A stretch of DNA of 10,756 nt from an uncultured Collinsella sp. (GCA_900554455.1 USHT01000021.1:1-10756), one strand, 5' to 3'; shown: positions 1 to 9,932, counted from the first letter of the stretch. The notes: generated by a model not told the origin, from the sequence alone. Translations and numbers: made by a program.

Positions 1-1850
<1,850 letters not shown>

Positions 1851-1851
1851 G

Positions 1852-3291
1852 TTAGTTCTCCTCGGTCTCAGTCGCGGCGGTCTCGGCGAAATTCCAGCCA
1901 GCCAGGCGGTCCTTCGCGGTGTCGATGTCCAGGTAGTTCTCCTCGCCGTCCATGAGTCGCGTAAAGGCGGTAAAGAGATAGTGGGCATCGGTGGGGCCAG
2001 GCGAGGCCTCGGGGTGATACTGGACCGAGAAGCACGGGGCGTCGAGCAGCTGGATGCCCTCGGCGGTGCCGTCGTTGAGGTTCACATGTGTTAGGCGAAT
2101 GCGGCCAAAGCGCTTGTTCATCACGACCGGCGCGATTCCGCGGCGCACCCAGACGCGCAGATCTCCATCGGCCGCATGCTCGGTCTCGCCGCCGGAAAGC
2201 TCGGGGACAAGCTTGCCCAAGCTGGGGAACAGCAGGCCAAAGCCATGGTTTTGCGCGGTGATCTCCACGCGACGGCTTACCAGGTTCATGACCGGCTGGT
2301 TGCCACCGCGGTGACCGAACTTAAGCTTTTCCATCTGGGCGCCGCAGGCCAGGCTGATCATCTGGTGACCAAGACAAATACCAAAGACCGGCACCTTGCA
2401 GATCAGCTGCTGCACCTGCTCGTAGGTCTCCACCACGGCGTCAGGGTCGCCGGGGCCGTTGGACAAAAAGACGCCATCGGGATTCATGTCGAGCACCTGC
2501 TGGGCAGGCGTATCCCACGGCACGACAGTAAGGTCGCAGCCGGCGCGGACGAGGCCCTCCAGAATGCCGCGCTTGACGCCGCAGTCGTAGGCGACCACTT
2601 TGTGACGGGCAGGAGCGGCAACCGCAAGTGCAAAGTCATGCGTGGCAGGCAGGTCGGCGGCCACAAACTCGTGAGGCGCGGGGCAACTTACGGTCTTCAC
2701 CAGGTTCTCGCCTACCAGCGTGGGCGCTGCGGCCAGACGCTCGGCAAGCTCGTCGACGTCGAAGATCTCGGTCGAGATAATGCCCATCTTGGAACCATTG
2801 TCGCGCAGATGGCGTACCAGAGCGCGGGTGTCGACACCCTCGATAGCGACGATGCCGTGAGCGCGCAGGTACTCCGGCACGCTGACGGCCGAGCGCCAGT
2901 TAGAAGGCGTGGCGCACATGTCGCGAACGATCATGCCGCGCATAGCCGGAGCGCTCGCAGGGCGCACGGCGTCGCCGGGGAAGGCCGACTGGGCGTCGGT
3001 CTCGTCGATACCGTAATTGCCGATCTGCGGATAGGTCATGGTTACGATTTGGCCGGCATAACTCGGGTCGGTCATGACCTCAAAGTAGCCCTCGAGCGAG
3101 GTGTTGAAGCAGACTTCGCCGGTCGCGGTGCCCTCGGCGCCGCATGCACGTCCATAAAAAATGGTCCCATCCTCAAGATACAGGATGCAGGGACCACAGG
3201 TGCCCTTGCTGGTTTTGGCCAGCATACGCTGGCAAAGCTCGCTGGGCGCGAAGGTGCGGGCGGCAGCGCCCGCGGTATGGTTGTTCGCCAT
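1852..3291 (-). CDS. carA: Carbamoyl-phosphate synthase small subunit (glutaminase), 479 aa
   Basis: CarA hydrolyses glutamine and channels ammonia to CarB. The N-terminal CarA domain starts at about residue 37 ([13 protein letters not shown]) and contains [21 protein letters not shown] class I glutamine amidotransferase domain follows, with the nucleophile in VFGICLGHQ (Cys306) and the His/Glu pair in [10 protein letters not shown] (His426, Glu428), so the catalytic triad is complete. I chose the ATG at 3291 because AAGGAG (3296-3301) lies four bases upstream. A GTG at 3312 in the same frame lies in a hairpin and lacks a good site. The protein is about 100 residues longer than E. coli CarA (382). 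It has an N-terminal extension of about 30 residues and about 36 extra residues between the NHGF and THVNLNDGT motifs (codons at 2092-2238). It is followed directly by carB and preceded by a terminator and AT-rich leader, so carAB is probably its own transcription unit. Confidence 0.96.
   Translation of the reverse strand: MANNHTAGAAARTFAPSELCQRMLAKTSKGTCGPCILYLEDGTIFYGRACGAEGTATGEVCFNTSLEGYFEVMTDPSYAGQIVTMTYPQIGNYGIDETDAQSAFPGDAVRPASAPAMRGMIVRDMCATPSNWRSAVSVPEYLRAHGIVAIEGVDTRALVRHLRDNGSKMGIISTEIFDVDELAERLAAAPTLVGENLVKTVSCPAPHEFVAADLPATHDFALAVAAPARHKVVAYDCGVKRGILEGLVRAGCDLTVVPWDTPAQQVLDMNPDGVFLSNGPGDPDAVVETYEQVQQLICKVPVFGICLGHQMISLACGAQMEKLKFGHRGGNQPVMNLVSRRVEITAQNHGFGLLFPSLGKLVPELSGGETEHAADGDLRVWVRRGIAPVVMNKRFGRIRLTHVNLNDGTAEGIQLLDAPCFSVQYHPEASPGPTDAHYLFTAFTRLMDGEENYLDIDTAKDRLAGWNFAETAATETEEN
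1858..1863 (-). promoter_or_regulatory. Ribosome binding site of carB inside the end of carA
   Basis: GAGGAG, seven bases before the carB ATG, overlaps the codons for the last glutamates of CarA (TEEN-stop). Ribosomes finishing carA end almost on the carB start, so the two subunits are probably made in a fixed ratio. The sequence is seen; the coupling is inferred. Confidence 0.8.
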
Positions 3292-3302
3292 AGTTCTCCT
3301 TC

Positions 3303-3320
3303 CCGGTCTCACAGGACCGG
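3303..3320 (-). promoter_or_regulatory. Hairpin just upstream of the carA ribosome binding site
   Basis: The arms CCGGTC and GACCGG (six perfect base pairs, six-base loop) end one base before the AAGGAG of carA. A second small hairpin lies upstream (GCGGT/ACCGC, 3345-3360). A stem beside the ribosome binding site could modulate carA translation. I do not see a recognisable PyrR-binding loop or T-box, so a regulatory role is only inferred. Confidence 0.35.
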
Positions 3321-3372
3321 TTTAAAGGTGTGTAGTTAGGCCTCGCGGTATTGTAACCGCAAGCATGCCTCA

Positions 3373-3451
3373 TGGCGTTAATTTCATCGAAATGTTTACG
3401 AAATGATAATTATGACTTTCTATGCATAATGATTTTTCTAGGACGAGGATT
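3373..3451 (-). promoter_or_regulatory. AT-rich likely promoter/operator region of carAB
   Basis: This is a markedly AT-rich island in otherwise GC-rich DNA, between the terminator of the upstream unit and the carA leader. It holds an inverted repeat ATTATG (3409-3414)/CATAAT (3425-3430) with a ten-base spacer, the palindrome TATGCATA (3421-3428), and two CGAAATG copies eleven bases apart (3388-3394 and 3399-3405), about one helical turn. I could not settle on a convincing -35/-10 pair; TACAAT on the minus strand (3350-3355) is a possible -10. A promoter must lie hereabouts if the terminator works, but its exact place is not determined. Confidence 0.45.
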
Positions 3452-3491
3452 AAAAATCATCCCGCGAGGCTTGTGGCTCACGCGGGATGAT
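3452..3491 (-). terminator. Rho-independent terminator after the membrane-protein gene
   Basis: Read on the minus strand, an 11-bp perfect stem (ATCATCCCGCG, 3481-3491, with CGCGGGATGAT, 3456-3466) encloses a 14-base loop and is followed by five T (3452-3456). It begins seven bases past the TAA of the upstream gene and ends the ABC-transporter unit before carA. Confidence 0.92.
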
Positions 3492-3497
3492 GACGTC

Positions 3498-4463
3498 TTA
3501 CTTTTTCTTATCCTGCTCCAGCAGTTTGGACGGTGTGCGATCGGGCTTGCCGCCGCGGAAAATCTCGCGGCCATGCAGACGATGCTCCAGATCGCGCTCG
3601 GCCTTTTCCTCGTCAATCTTGGTCTGGCTAACCACCGGGTCCTCAATCAACGACGACACCGAGTTCACCTGCTTCTGAATGCGCTCGGCGATGGTGTCAT
3701 CCATACTCACGATGCGCATCTTCCAGTCGATACTCGTGGCGTTGGATGAGCTCTTGGTCCACACGAACGTCAAAATGGCGCTCTGGTGGCCCCGCGCGGG
3801 GAACATGCCAAAGAAGGAATCGTGCTGAATGTTGCTATCCTCGTCGATATAGGCGTGAACGTTATACACCACGCGGTCGATCTTATCGTTGAGCAACGCG
3901 TTGGTCGCAAGCGCCGCGGCCTGAATCTGCCCGTTGGACAGCAGCTCGAGCTCGTTGGCAGACGATGTGTCCAACACCGTCACCTCGACCGTGCCCGTGC
4001 GTTCATCGGCTTCATCGACGGTGAAGTCGAGCGGGAACTGCGTAAAGCCGTTGCCCCATTCAAGTCCACCCTTGAGCGCGGTCGAAACGGTATCGACCGA
4101 AACGCTCTCGGACAGGTTGGCGGTGTTCAGACGACGCATCACGCCGTAGCCAATCTGCATGCCCACGATCAGCACCAAGATGCCGATAACCACGGCCATG
4201 GCAGTCTTCGTAATGGTATGGCTCACCTGCGAGCCCGAAGGATCGTCCTCGGACAGCGGGTCGATATGTTTTGCCTGGCTCGCGCGGTCCTCGCTGCGCA
4301 GCTGCGCTAGCGCCGCTTTGTCACCGCGCTTGGCCGCGGCCTCTTTCTCTCGCATGCGCTCGGTACGCTTTTTGGCGAGCGTGGGATCCAAGACGCCGGA
4401 TGCATCGATTTCGGAGAATAACTCCGTCACTTCTTCCGGAGTCAAAGGGTTCTTGTCAGCCAT
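3498..4463 (-). CDS. Single-pass membrane protein of unknown function, 321 aa
   Basis: I do not recognise a family. Residues 1-80 are hydrophilic and charged, with an Ala/Lys/Glu/Arg-rich stretch (about 30-60) that could be helical or coiled coil. One clear transmembrane segment follows at about 86-108 (TAMAVVIGILVLIVGMQIGY), bounded by Arg-Arg. Residues 115-280 look like a folded, non-cytoplasmic or membrane-proximal domain with alternating beta-type stretches (TGTVEVTVLD, SAILTFVWTK). The C-terminal 40 residues are again highly charged and end in three lysines. No signal-peptidase site is evident. The ATG at 4463 is preceded by AGGAAG (4467-4472). The gene starts 19 bases after the ABC transporter stop and is followed by a strong terminator, so it is the last gene of that unit. 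It might be an accessory protein of the exporter, but only position supports this. The coding call is firm; the function is unknown. Confidence 0.85.
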   Translation of the reverse strand: MADKNPLTPEEVTELFSEIDASGVLDPTLAKKRTERMREKEAAAKRGDKAALAQLRSEDRASQAKHIDPLSEDDPSGSQVSHTITKTAMAVVIGILVLIVGMQIGYGVMRRLNTANLSESVSVDTVSTALKGGLEWGNGFTQFPLDFTVDEADERTGTVEVTVLDTSSANELELLSNGQIQAAALATNALLNDKIDRVVYNVHAYIDEDSNIQHDSFFGMFPARGHQSAILTFVWTKSSSNATSIDWKMRIVSMDDTIAERIQKQVNSVSSLIEDPVVSQTKIDEEKAERDLEHRLHGREIFRGGKPDRTPSKLLEQDKKK

Positions 4464-4482
4464 AAACTTCCTGTCATATCAA

Positions 4483-6255
4483 TCAGTCGAGCTCGTGCGC
4501 ACGCGCACCTTCGAACTGCATTCGATAGTAACGGGCATAGGTGCCGCCACGGGCGAGAAGCTCCTCGTGCGTGCCACGCTCCACAACGCGACCATGCTCA
4601 ACGGTCGCAATCTCGTCAGCATGCTTAATGGTCGAAAGGCGGTGGGCGATGATGATTGTGGTACGGCCGCGTGCCAGCTCTTCGAGCGACTCCTGGACCG
4701 CCTCCTCGCTCTCGTTATCCAAAGCACTCGTCGCCTCGTCCAAAATCAAGATTTTGGGATTCTTGAGAAACACGCGCGCGATGGCAACGCGCTGCTTCTG
4801 TCCGCCCGAAAGACGGCTGCCGCGCTCGCCCACGACCGTGTCATAGCCCTGTGGAAGCGACTCGATAAAGGCATCGATGTTGGCGCGACGGGCGGCCTCG
4901 GCGATCTCTTCTGCCGTAGCGCCCGGCTTGCCGTAGGCGATGTTCTCGCCAATCGTACCGTCAAATAGATAGACATCCTGCTGCACCAGGCCGATGGCGC
5001 TGTGCAGGCTCTGCTGCGTCACATCGCGCACGTCCTGGCCGTCGATGCTAATGGATCCGGCAGCCACGTCATAAAAGCGCGGCAGCAGCGAACAGGTCGT
5101 GGACTTGCCACCGCCCGAAGGGCCAACCAAAGCGATGGTCTGCCCGGGCTTGATGGACAGGTCCATATGGTCAATAACGGGACGCTCGTCGGCATCGCCC
5201 TCGCCCAGCTCAACATCCTCGTAGTTAAAGCACACGTCGTGATACTCCACGGCGCCGGCAGTCACCTGCAGATCCGTAGCGCCCGGCTTGTCCTGGATAT
5301 CCGGCGCGGTCGAGAGCACCTCGTCCATACGTTTAAAGCCGGCGATAGCCTTCTGATACGTTTCGGCCGAATTGACGAGCGTCTCAAGCGGCGTGCAGAA
5401 CAGCGAAATATAGAGTGCAAAGGTCGCCATATCGACCGCCTGCAGCTGTCCCTGGGCGACCAGCCAGCCGCCCAGCAGCACCACGATCACATAGAGCACA
5501 CCCGAGAGCAGGCCATACGTCGCGGTATAGACGCCCATGGCGTGATACATATTCTCCTTGGACGAAAGATAGCGATTGTTGGAGGCGCGGAACTTGAAGC
5601 GTTCGGTCTCCTCATTGGCAAAGCTCTTGACCACGCGCATGCCCGCCAGCGAATCCTGCAGCTGCGCATTGATGCCGCTGATCTTTTTGCGGTTGTCGCT
5701 AAAGACCTCGCGCATGCGCATGTTCTGCCAAAACATGATGACCGCAAACGCCGCCGTCACCACGGCCATGGCGAGCGCCAGCACCGGGGCGATGGTAAAG
5801 AGGATCACAAACGAGCCGATGATCTCGATGCCGCAGATGATGATCCACTCGGGCACGTGGTGCGCCGCCTCGCAGATATCGAACAGGTCGTTGACCACGC
5901 GGCTCATCATGTCGCCCGAGCTGTTGCGGTCGAAGTATGCAAAGCTAAAGCGCTCATACTGGTCAAACAGGTCCTCGCGCATCTTGGACTCCATGCGCGC
6001 GCCCATCACGTGACCCCAATAGCTCACAAAATAGCGGCAGGCGCAGCGGACGACATACATCAGCACCAAGCCCACCGCGATCATGCCGAGCGCCTGCATA
6101 ATGGCAGCCTGACCCTGAGTAAACAGCCCACCGGTCAAATTGCGCAGAATAATAGGAAACGCAAGGTCAATGGCGGCAAGCACCAGAGCACAAACAGTAT
6201 CAGCAACAAAAAGCCCCATCTGGGGCTTGTAATACGAAAGAAACCTCTTAAACAT
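4483..6255 (-). CDS. ABC exporter half-transporter (permease fused to ATPase), 590 aa
   Basis: This is a type IV ABC exporter half-transporter, expected to act as a dimer in the cytoplasmic membrane and export a lipid, peptide or drug-like substrate that cannot be named from sequence. Numbered from the start MFKRFLSYYKPQMG, residues 1-310 are the six-helix transmembrane domain and about 335-590 the nucleotide-binding domain. The ATPase motifs are complete: Walker A GPSGGGKST (378-386), Q-loop LVQQD (about 423-427), signature LSGGQ (482-486), Walker B ILILDE with catalytic Glu507, D-loop SALD, and the switch His538 in IIAHRLS. I preferred the ATG at 6255 because homologues usually begin with this kind of sequence and AAGGTG lies three bases upstream. 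An in-frame ATG at 6354 has a far better AGGAGG at seven bases and would add a basic 33-residue extension; it lies inside a repeat element (see 6302-6401). A 19-base gap leads to the membrane-protein gene. Only one half-transporter is present, so a homodimer or a partner elsewhere is likely. Confidence 0.95.
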   Translation of the reverse strand: MFKRFLSYYKPQMGLFVADTVCALVLAAIDLAFPIILRNLTGGLFTQGQAAIMQALGMIAVGLVLMYVVRCACRYFVSYWGHVMGARMESKMREDLFDQYERFSFAYFDRNSSGDMMSRVVNDLFDICEAAHHVPEWIIICGIEIIGSFVILFTIAPVLALAMAVVTAAFAVIMFWQNMRMREVFSDNRKKISGINAQLQDSLAGMRVVKSFANEETERFKFRASNNRYLSSKENMYHAMGVYTATYGLLSGVLYVIVVLLGGWLVAQGQLQAVDMATFALYISLFCTPLETLVNSAETYQKAIAGFKRMDEVLSTAPDIQDKPGATDLQVTAGAVEYHDVCFNYEDVELGEGDADERPVIDHMDLSIKPGQTIALVGPSGGGKSTTCSLLPRFYDVAAGSISIDGQDVRDVTQQSLHSAIGLVQQDVYLFDGTIGENIAYGKPGATAEEIAEAARRANIDAFIESLPQGYDTVVGERGSRLSGGQKQRVAIARVFLKNPKILILDEATSALDNESEEAVQESLEELARGRTTIIIAHRLSTIKHADEIATVEHGRVVERGTHEELLARGGTYARYYRMQFEGARAHELD

Positions 6256-6264
6256 AGTCACCTT

Positions 6265-6286
6265 ACGCGGTTTTACCAAACCGCGT
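6265..6286 (-). promoter_or_regulatory. Perfect 9-bp hairpin abutting the ABC-gene ribosome binding site
   Basis: ACGCGGTTT and AAACCGCGT pair perfectly around a four-base loop. On the minus strand the 3' arm ends directly at the AAGGTG used by the start at 6255. No T-run follows, so it is not a terminator. It could mask or expose the start, especially if ribosomes entering at 6354 read through and melt it. The structure is seen; the regulation is inferred. Confidence 0.45.
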
Positions 6287-6301
6287 TTCGTCTCGACGCT
6301 G

Positions 6302-6401
6302 CAAGTGCTCCATTTGGACAATCTGGCCTTCAATCGTCGGTCGCGTATATCCATACGCTTCCCTCCTCTTTTAGGCCACCTTGTCTCAAATGGAGCACTT
6401 T
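6302..6401. repeat. Imperfect palindrome, MITE-like element (possible 5-bp target duplication)
   Basis: The arms 6303-6329 and 6373-6400 are inverted copies. Fourteen outer bases are perfect (AAGTGCTCCATTTG/CAAATGGAGCACTT); then, after one unpaired base, GACAA/TTGTC and TGGCCT/AGGCCA pair around a two-base mismatch. The loop is 43 bases and holds a smaller hairpin (GCGTAT/ATACGC, 6343-6358). The direct repeat CGCTG flanks the whole at 6297-6301 and 6402-6406, one base outside each arm, as a target-site duplication would. No transposase is encoded. On the minus strand the loop carries AGGAGG (6362-6367) and, seven bases on, an ATG (6352-6354) in frame with the ABC gene, itself partly within the inner hairpin. 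Alternatives are a non-mobile leader structure or a REP-type repeat. The structure is certain; its mobile origin is not. Confidence 0.5.
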
Positions 6402-6420
6402 CGCTGACTTACACAAACCT

Positions 6421-6436
6421 GCGGGATCATCCCCGC
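6421..6436 (-). terminator. Weak stem-loop after the NUDIX gene
   Basis: GCGGG and CCCGC pair around six bases, four bases after the NUDIX stop codon. Only three T follow, after AGG, so termination would be weak at best and read-through into the ABC gene is plausible. Confidence 0.25.
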
Positions 6437-6439
6437 TCG

Positions 6440-7135
6440 TTAAAGTTCCGCTCCGCCCAAACGATGAGCAATGCTGTCGCAGGCAAGCGCACCCACGACG
6501 GTCTTAGCGTCTTCGATCTTGCCGTCGAGTACGGCGTCGATCAGCTCGTGCAGCGGCACCAGGTCCACGTTGACAAACTCGTCATCATCGGGGTTGGGCG
6601 CATCAAACTCGAGCTTGGTAGCCAAGTAGATGTGGATGATCTCATCGCAAAAACCGCAGGACGTGACAATCGACGTCAAAAAGCGAATACGACCAGCCCT
6701 AAAGCCCGTCTCCTCATGCAGTTCGCGCTTGGCGCAATCGAGCGGGTCCTCGCCTGGATCGAGCTTGCCGGCGGGAATCTCGACCGTCACGCGGTCGATG
6801 GCGGTGCGGTACTGACGCACCAGTACGATCTTGCCGCTCTCGGTCAGTGCCACAACGGCCGCCGCACCCGGATGGCGAACGATATCGCGGGCGCTGCGGT
6901 GACCGTTGGGCAGCTCAACCTCAAGACGGTGGACGTCGAGGATCTTGCCCTTCCAGGCGCACTCCTCCGAAAGAATCTTCTCGTGCAGCTCGGCATCGTG
7001 CGGGTCGTCGTCGCCCAGCACCAGTGCCGGCTCGTCAGCGACCTCGCCACCAGGCTCGCCCTCGGCGTGCCCATACATGCGGCTGTCCTCTTCGACGATC
7101 TGCGCGTCCACGAGCTCTTCGTTCTTCTCGTCCAT
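6440..7135 (-). CDS. NUDIX hydrolase, ADP-ribose pyrophosphatase type, 231 aa
   Basis: Enzymes of this type split ADP-ribose or related nucleoside diphosphate sugars into AMP and a sugar phosphate in the cytoplasm. The NUDIX box is complete and matches GX5EX7REUXEEXGU exactly, from the Gly of GKLDPGE to the Phe of HEETGF (residues 123-145). The preceding LVRQYRTAIDRVTVEIPAGK and the following CGFCDEIIHIYLAT are typical of the ADP-ribose group. The position about 15 residues after the box, usually proline in that group (SPG), is cysteine here (TSCG), so substrate choice is less certain. Residues 1 to about 55 form an acidic extension not needed for the fold; the family is often nearer 180-210 residues. 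I chose the ATG at 7135 because AGAGGA lies nine bases upstream, whereas the ATG at 7144 directly abuts it. The gene starts 21 bases after the purD stop and is probably cotranscribed with it. Confidence 0.9.
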   Translation of the reverse strand: MDEKNEELVDAQIVEEDSRMYGHAEGEPGGEVADEPALVLGDDDPHDAELHEKILSEECAWKGKILDVHRLEVELPNGHRSARDIVRHPGAAAVVALTESGKIVLVRQYRTAIDRVTVEIPAGKLDPGEDPLDCAKRELHEETGFRAGRIRFLTSIVTSCGFCDEIIHIYLATKLEFDAPNPDDDEFVNVDLVPLHELIDAVLDGKIEDAKTVVGALACDSIAHRLGGAEL

Positions 7136-7156
7136 CCGTCTCATTCCTCTCGGATT

Positions 7157-8461
7157 TTAGGCATCCCAGGCGTCGCGGCCGCGCAGCGCGCGCAGGCCGA
7201 TGTCGTGACGCAGGGTCTTGCCCTCAAAATCAATCTTCTCGCAGGCCTCGTAGGCAAGGTTGCGAGCGTTCTCGAACGTGTCGCCCAGAGCGGTCACGGC
7301 AAGCACGCGGCCACCATTGGTCACGAGCTGGCCGTCCACCACGGCAGTGCCCGCGTGGTACACGGTCACGTTCTCCATGGCCTCGGCATCGGCGATACCG
7401 ATGATGACCTTGCCCTTCTCGTAGCTGCCGGGATAGCCCGCGCTCGTCAGGACAACGGCCACGGCCCACTCGTCACGCCAGTCGAGTTCAATCTGGTCGA
7501 GCTCGCAGTTGGCACAAGCCAGCATGACCTCAACCAGGTCGTTCTTAAGGCGCGGCAGCACGACCTGCGTCTCGGGGTCGCCAAAGCGGGCATTGAACTC
7601 CAGCACCTTGGGGCCGGCAGGCGTGAGCATAAAGCCGCCGTACAGGCAGCCGCGGTAGTCGATACCCTCGGCAGCGAGCTCGGCCACGGTCTGCTCCATG
7701 ACCTTCACCATGGTGGCGTGCTCCTCGTCAGTCACGATGGGCACCGGGCTGTAGACACCCATGCCGCCGGTGTTGGGACCAAGGTCGCCCTCAAGCGCGC
7801 GCTTGTGGTCCTGCGAGGTAGCCATGGGGCGCACGGTCTTGCCGTCGGTAAAGGCCAGCAGCGAGCACTCGGGACCAACGAGCATCTCCTCGATAACCAC
7901 GGTGTTGCCGGCATCGCCAAAGGTGCCGCCAAAGCACTCGCGCACGGCCTCCTCGGCCTGCTCAAGTTCGGTCGCCACGATAACGCCCTTGCCTGCGGCC
8001 AGGCCGTCAGCCTTGACGACCAGCGGAGCGCCCTGCTCACGCACATAGGCAAGAGCCGAAGCCTCGTCGGTAAACGAGCCGTAGGCTGCCGTCGGAATGC
8101 CCGCACGCTCCATGAGCTGCTTGGAGAACAGCTTGGAGCCCTCCATCTGGGCACCCTCGGCACCCGGGCCAAAGCAGGGAATACCCGCCGCGCGCACGGC
8201 GTCGGCCACGCCCGCCACGAGCGGAGCCTCGGGGCCAATCACCACGAGTCCGCATCCGTGGCTCTGCGCAAACGCCGCCACGGCCGCAGGATCGCAGTCG
8301 TCGAGAACAACGTTCTCGCCGCAGCTCGCGGTGCCGCCGTTGCCCGGCGCGATGTAGAGCTTGCCGGCGCGCGGTGATGCTGCGAGCTTAGCTGCCAAAG
8401 CATGCTCGCGGCCGCCGCTGCCCAACAACAGGATGTCGATGGTTTGAGTGTCCGCCTTCAA
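7157..8461 (-). CDS. purD: Phosphoribosylamine-glycine ligase (GAR synthetase), 434 aa
   Basis: PurD joins phosphoribosylamine and glycine with ATP to give glycinamide ribonucleotide, the second step of de novo purine synthesis. The N-terminal domain begins with [13 protein letters not shown] (residues 11-23). The ATP-grasp core has [11 protein letters not shown] (150-160), [17 protein letters not shown] (219-235) and the metal-binding [12 protein letters not shown] (about 288-299). The C-terminal domain has [12 protein letters not shown] (about 382). The start is a TTG at 8461-8459 with a perfect AGGAGG five bases upstream (8467-8472), giving [14 protein letters not shown] and a length near the usual ~425. 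The frame stays open upstream into purA, but no upstream start has such a site and that stretch does not resemble PurD. It sits 118 bases after purA and 21 bases before the NUDIX gene. The rare start codon may limit translation. Confidence 0.96.
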   Translation of the reverse strand: MKADTQTIDILLLGSGGREHALAAKLAASPRAGKLYIAPGNGGTASCGENVVLDDCDPAAVAAFAQSHGCGLVVIGPEAPLVAGVADAVRAAGIPCFGPGAEGAQMEGSKLFSKQLMERAGIPTAAYGSFTDEASALAYVREQGAPLVVKADGLAAGKGVIVATELEQAEEAVRECFGGTFGDAGNTVVIEEMLVGPECSLLAFTDGKTVRPMATSQDHKRALEGDLGPNTGGMGVYSPVPIVTDEEHATMVKVMEQTVAELAAEGIDYRGCLYGGFMLTPAGPKVLEFNARFGDPETQVVLPRLKNDLVEVMLACANCELDQIELDWRDEWAVAVVLTSAGYPGSYEKGKVIIGIADAEAMENVTVYHAGTAVVDGQLVTNGGRVLAVTALGDTFENARNLAYEACEKIDFEGKTLRHDIGLRALRGRDAWDA

Positions 8462-8509
8462 GGGTGCCTCCTCTATGGATGAACGGCCCGCTCCGCGCGA
8501 GCCCTTTGT

Positions 8510-8557
8510 AAGCAAATATACCCCTCGGCCGCCCGTCCGGGCTGCAAAGGGGTATAT
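8510..8557 (-). terminator. Stem-loop between purA and purD, possible weak terminator or attenuator
   Basis: A perfect 9-bp outer stem (ATATACCCC/GGGGTATAT, 8516-8524 and 8549-8557) encloses an inner stem (GCCCG/CGGGC, 8531-8542). On the minus strand it starts 22 bases after the purA stop and is followed by the interrupted tract TTTGCTT. The outer stem is AU-rich at its base and the U-run is broken, so it may terminate only partly, or be a processing or regulatory site setting purD below purA. The remaining bases to the purD start show only a short GC-rich stem and no clear promoter. Confidence 0.5.
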
Positions 8558-8579
8558 CGCAATAACCAAATAGTCCCGA

Positions 8580-9875
<1,296 letters not shown>

Positions 9876-9893
9876 TTACATTCATGGACTGTC

Positions 9894-9914
9894 TGCGCGC
9901 CACGCCGGCACGCA
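9894..9914 (-). promoter_or_regulatory. Hairpin in the purA 5' leader
   Basis: On the minus strand TGCGTGCC pairs with GGCGCGCA (eight pairs, one G-U) around a five-base loop, between the proposed purA promoter and its ribosome binding site. It could stabilise the leader or affect expression. No riboswitch class is recognisable. Confidence 0.3.
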
Positions 9915-9932
9915 GAAGCACAAAACATTCCC

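Noticed and set aside
3218..3233. Hairpin GCCAGC/GCTGGC within the 5' coding part of carA
   Set aside because: Six base pairs inside GC-rich coding sequence are not unusual and no regulatory context is evident.
3310..3312. GTG as an upstream start for carA
   Set aside because: It falls in the loop of a hairpin and lacks a good ribosome binding site; the ATG at 3291 has AAGGAG four bases upstream.
2176..3339. 387-codon plus-strand frame opposite carA
   Set aside because: Lies antisense to a secure CarA with a complete catalytic triad; no motifs of its own.
3303..3360. PyrR-type attenuator or T-box in the carAB leader
   Set aside because: I find neither the conserved PyrR anti-antiterminator sequence nor a T-box sequence, and no terminator lies between the leader and carA.
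3340..3470. Nine-base complementarity between the carA leader (3340-3348) and the upstream terminator (3462-3470), suggesting an antiterminator
   Set aside because: The terminator's own 11-bp stem is stronger and forms first, and the pairing uses a common GC-rich word; likely chance.
5002..6507. 501-codon plus-strand frame opposite the ABC exporter
   Set aside because: Shadow frame with low-complexity His/Arg/Ala composition and no recognisable domain.
6305..8377. 690-codon open frame on the plus strand opposite purD and the NUDIX gene
   Set aside because: It spans two well-supported genes and the palindrome, has no good ribosome binding site, and its product is a His/Ala/Gly/Leu-rich sequence typical of antisense frames in GC-rich codon-biased DNA.
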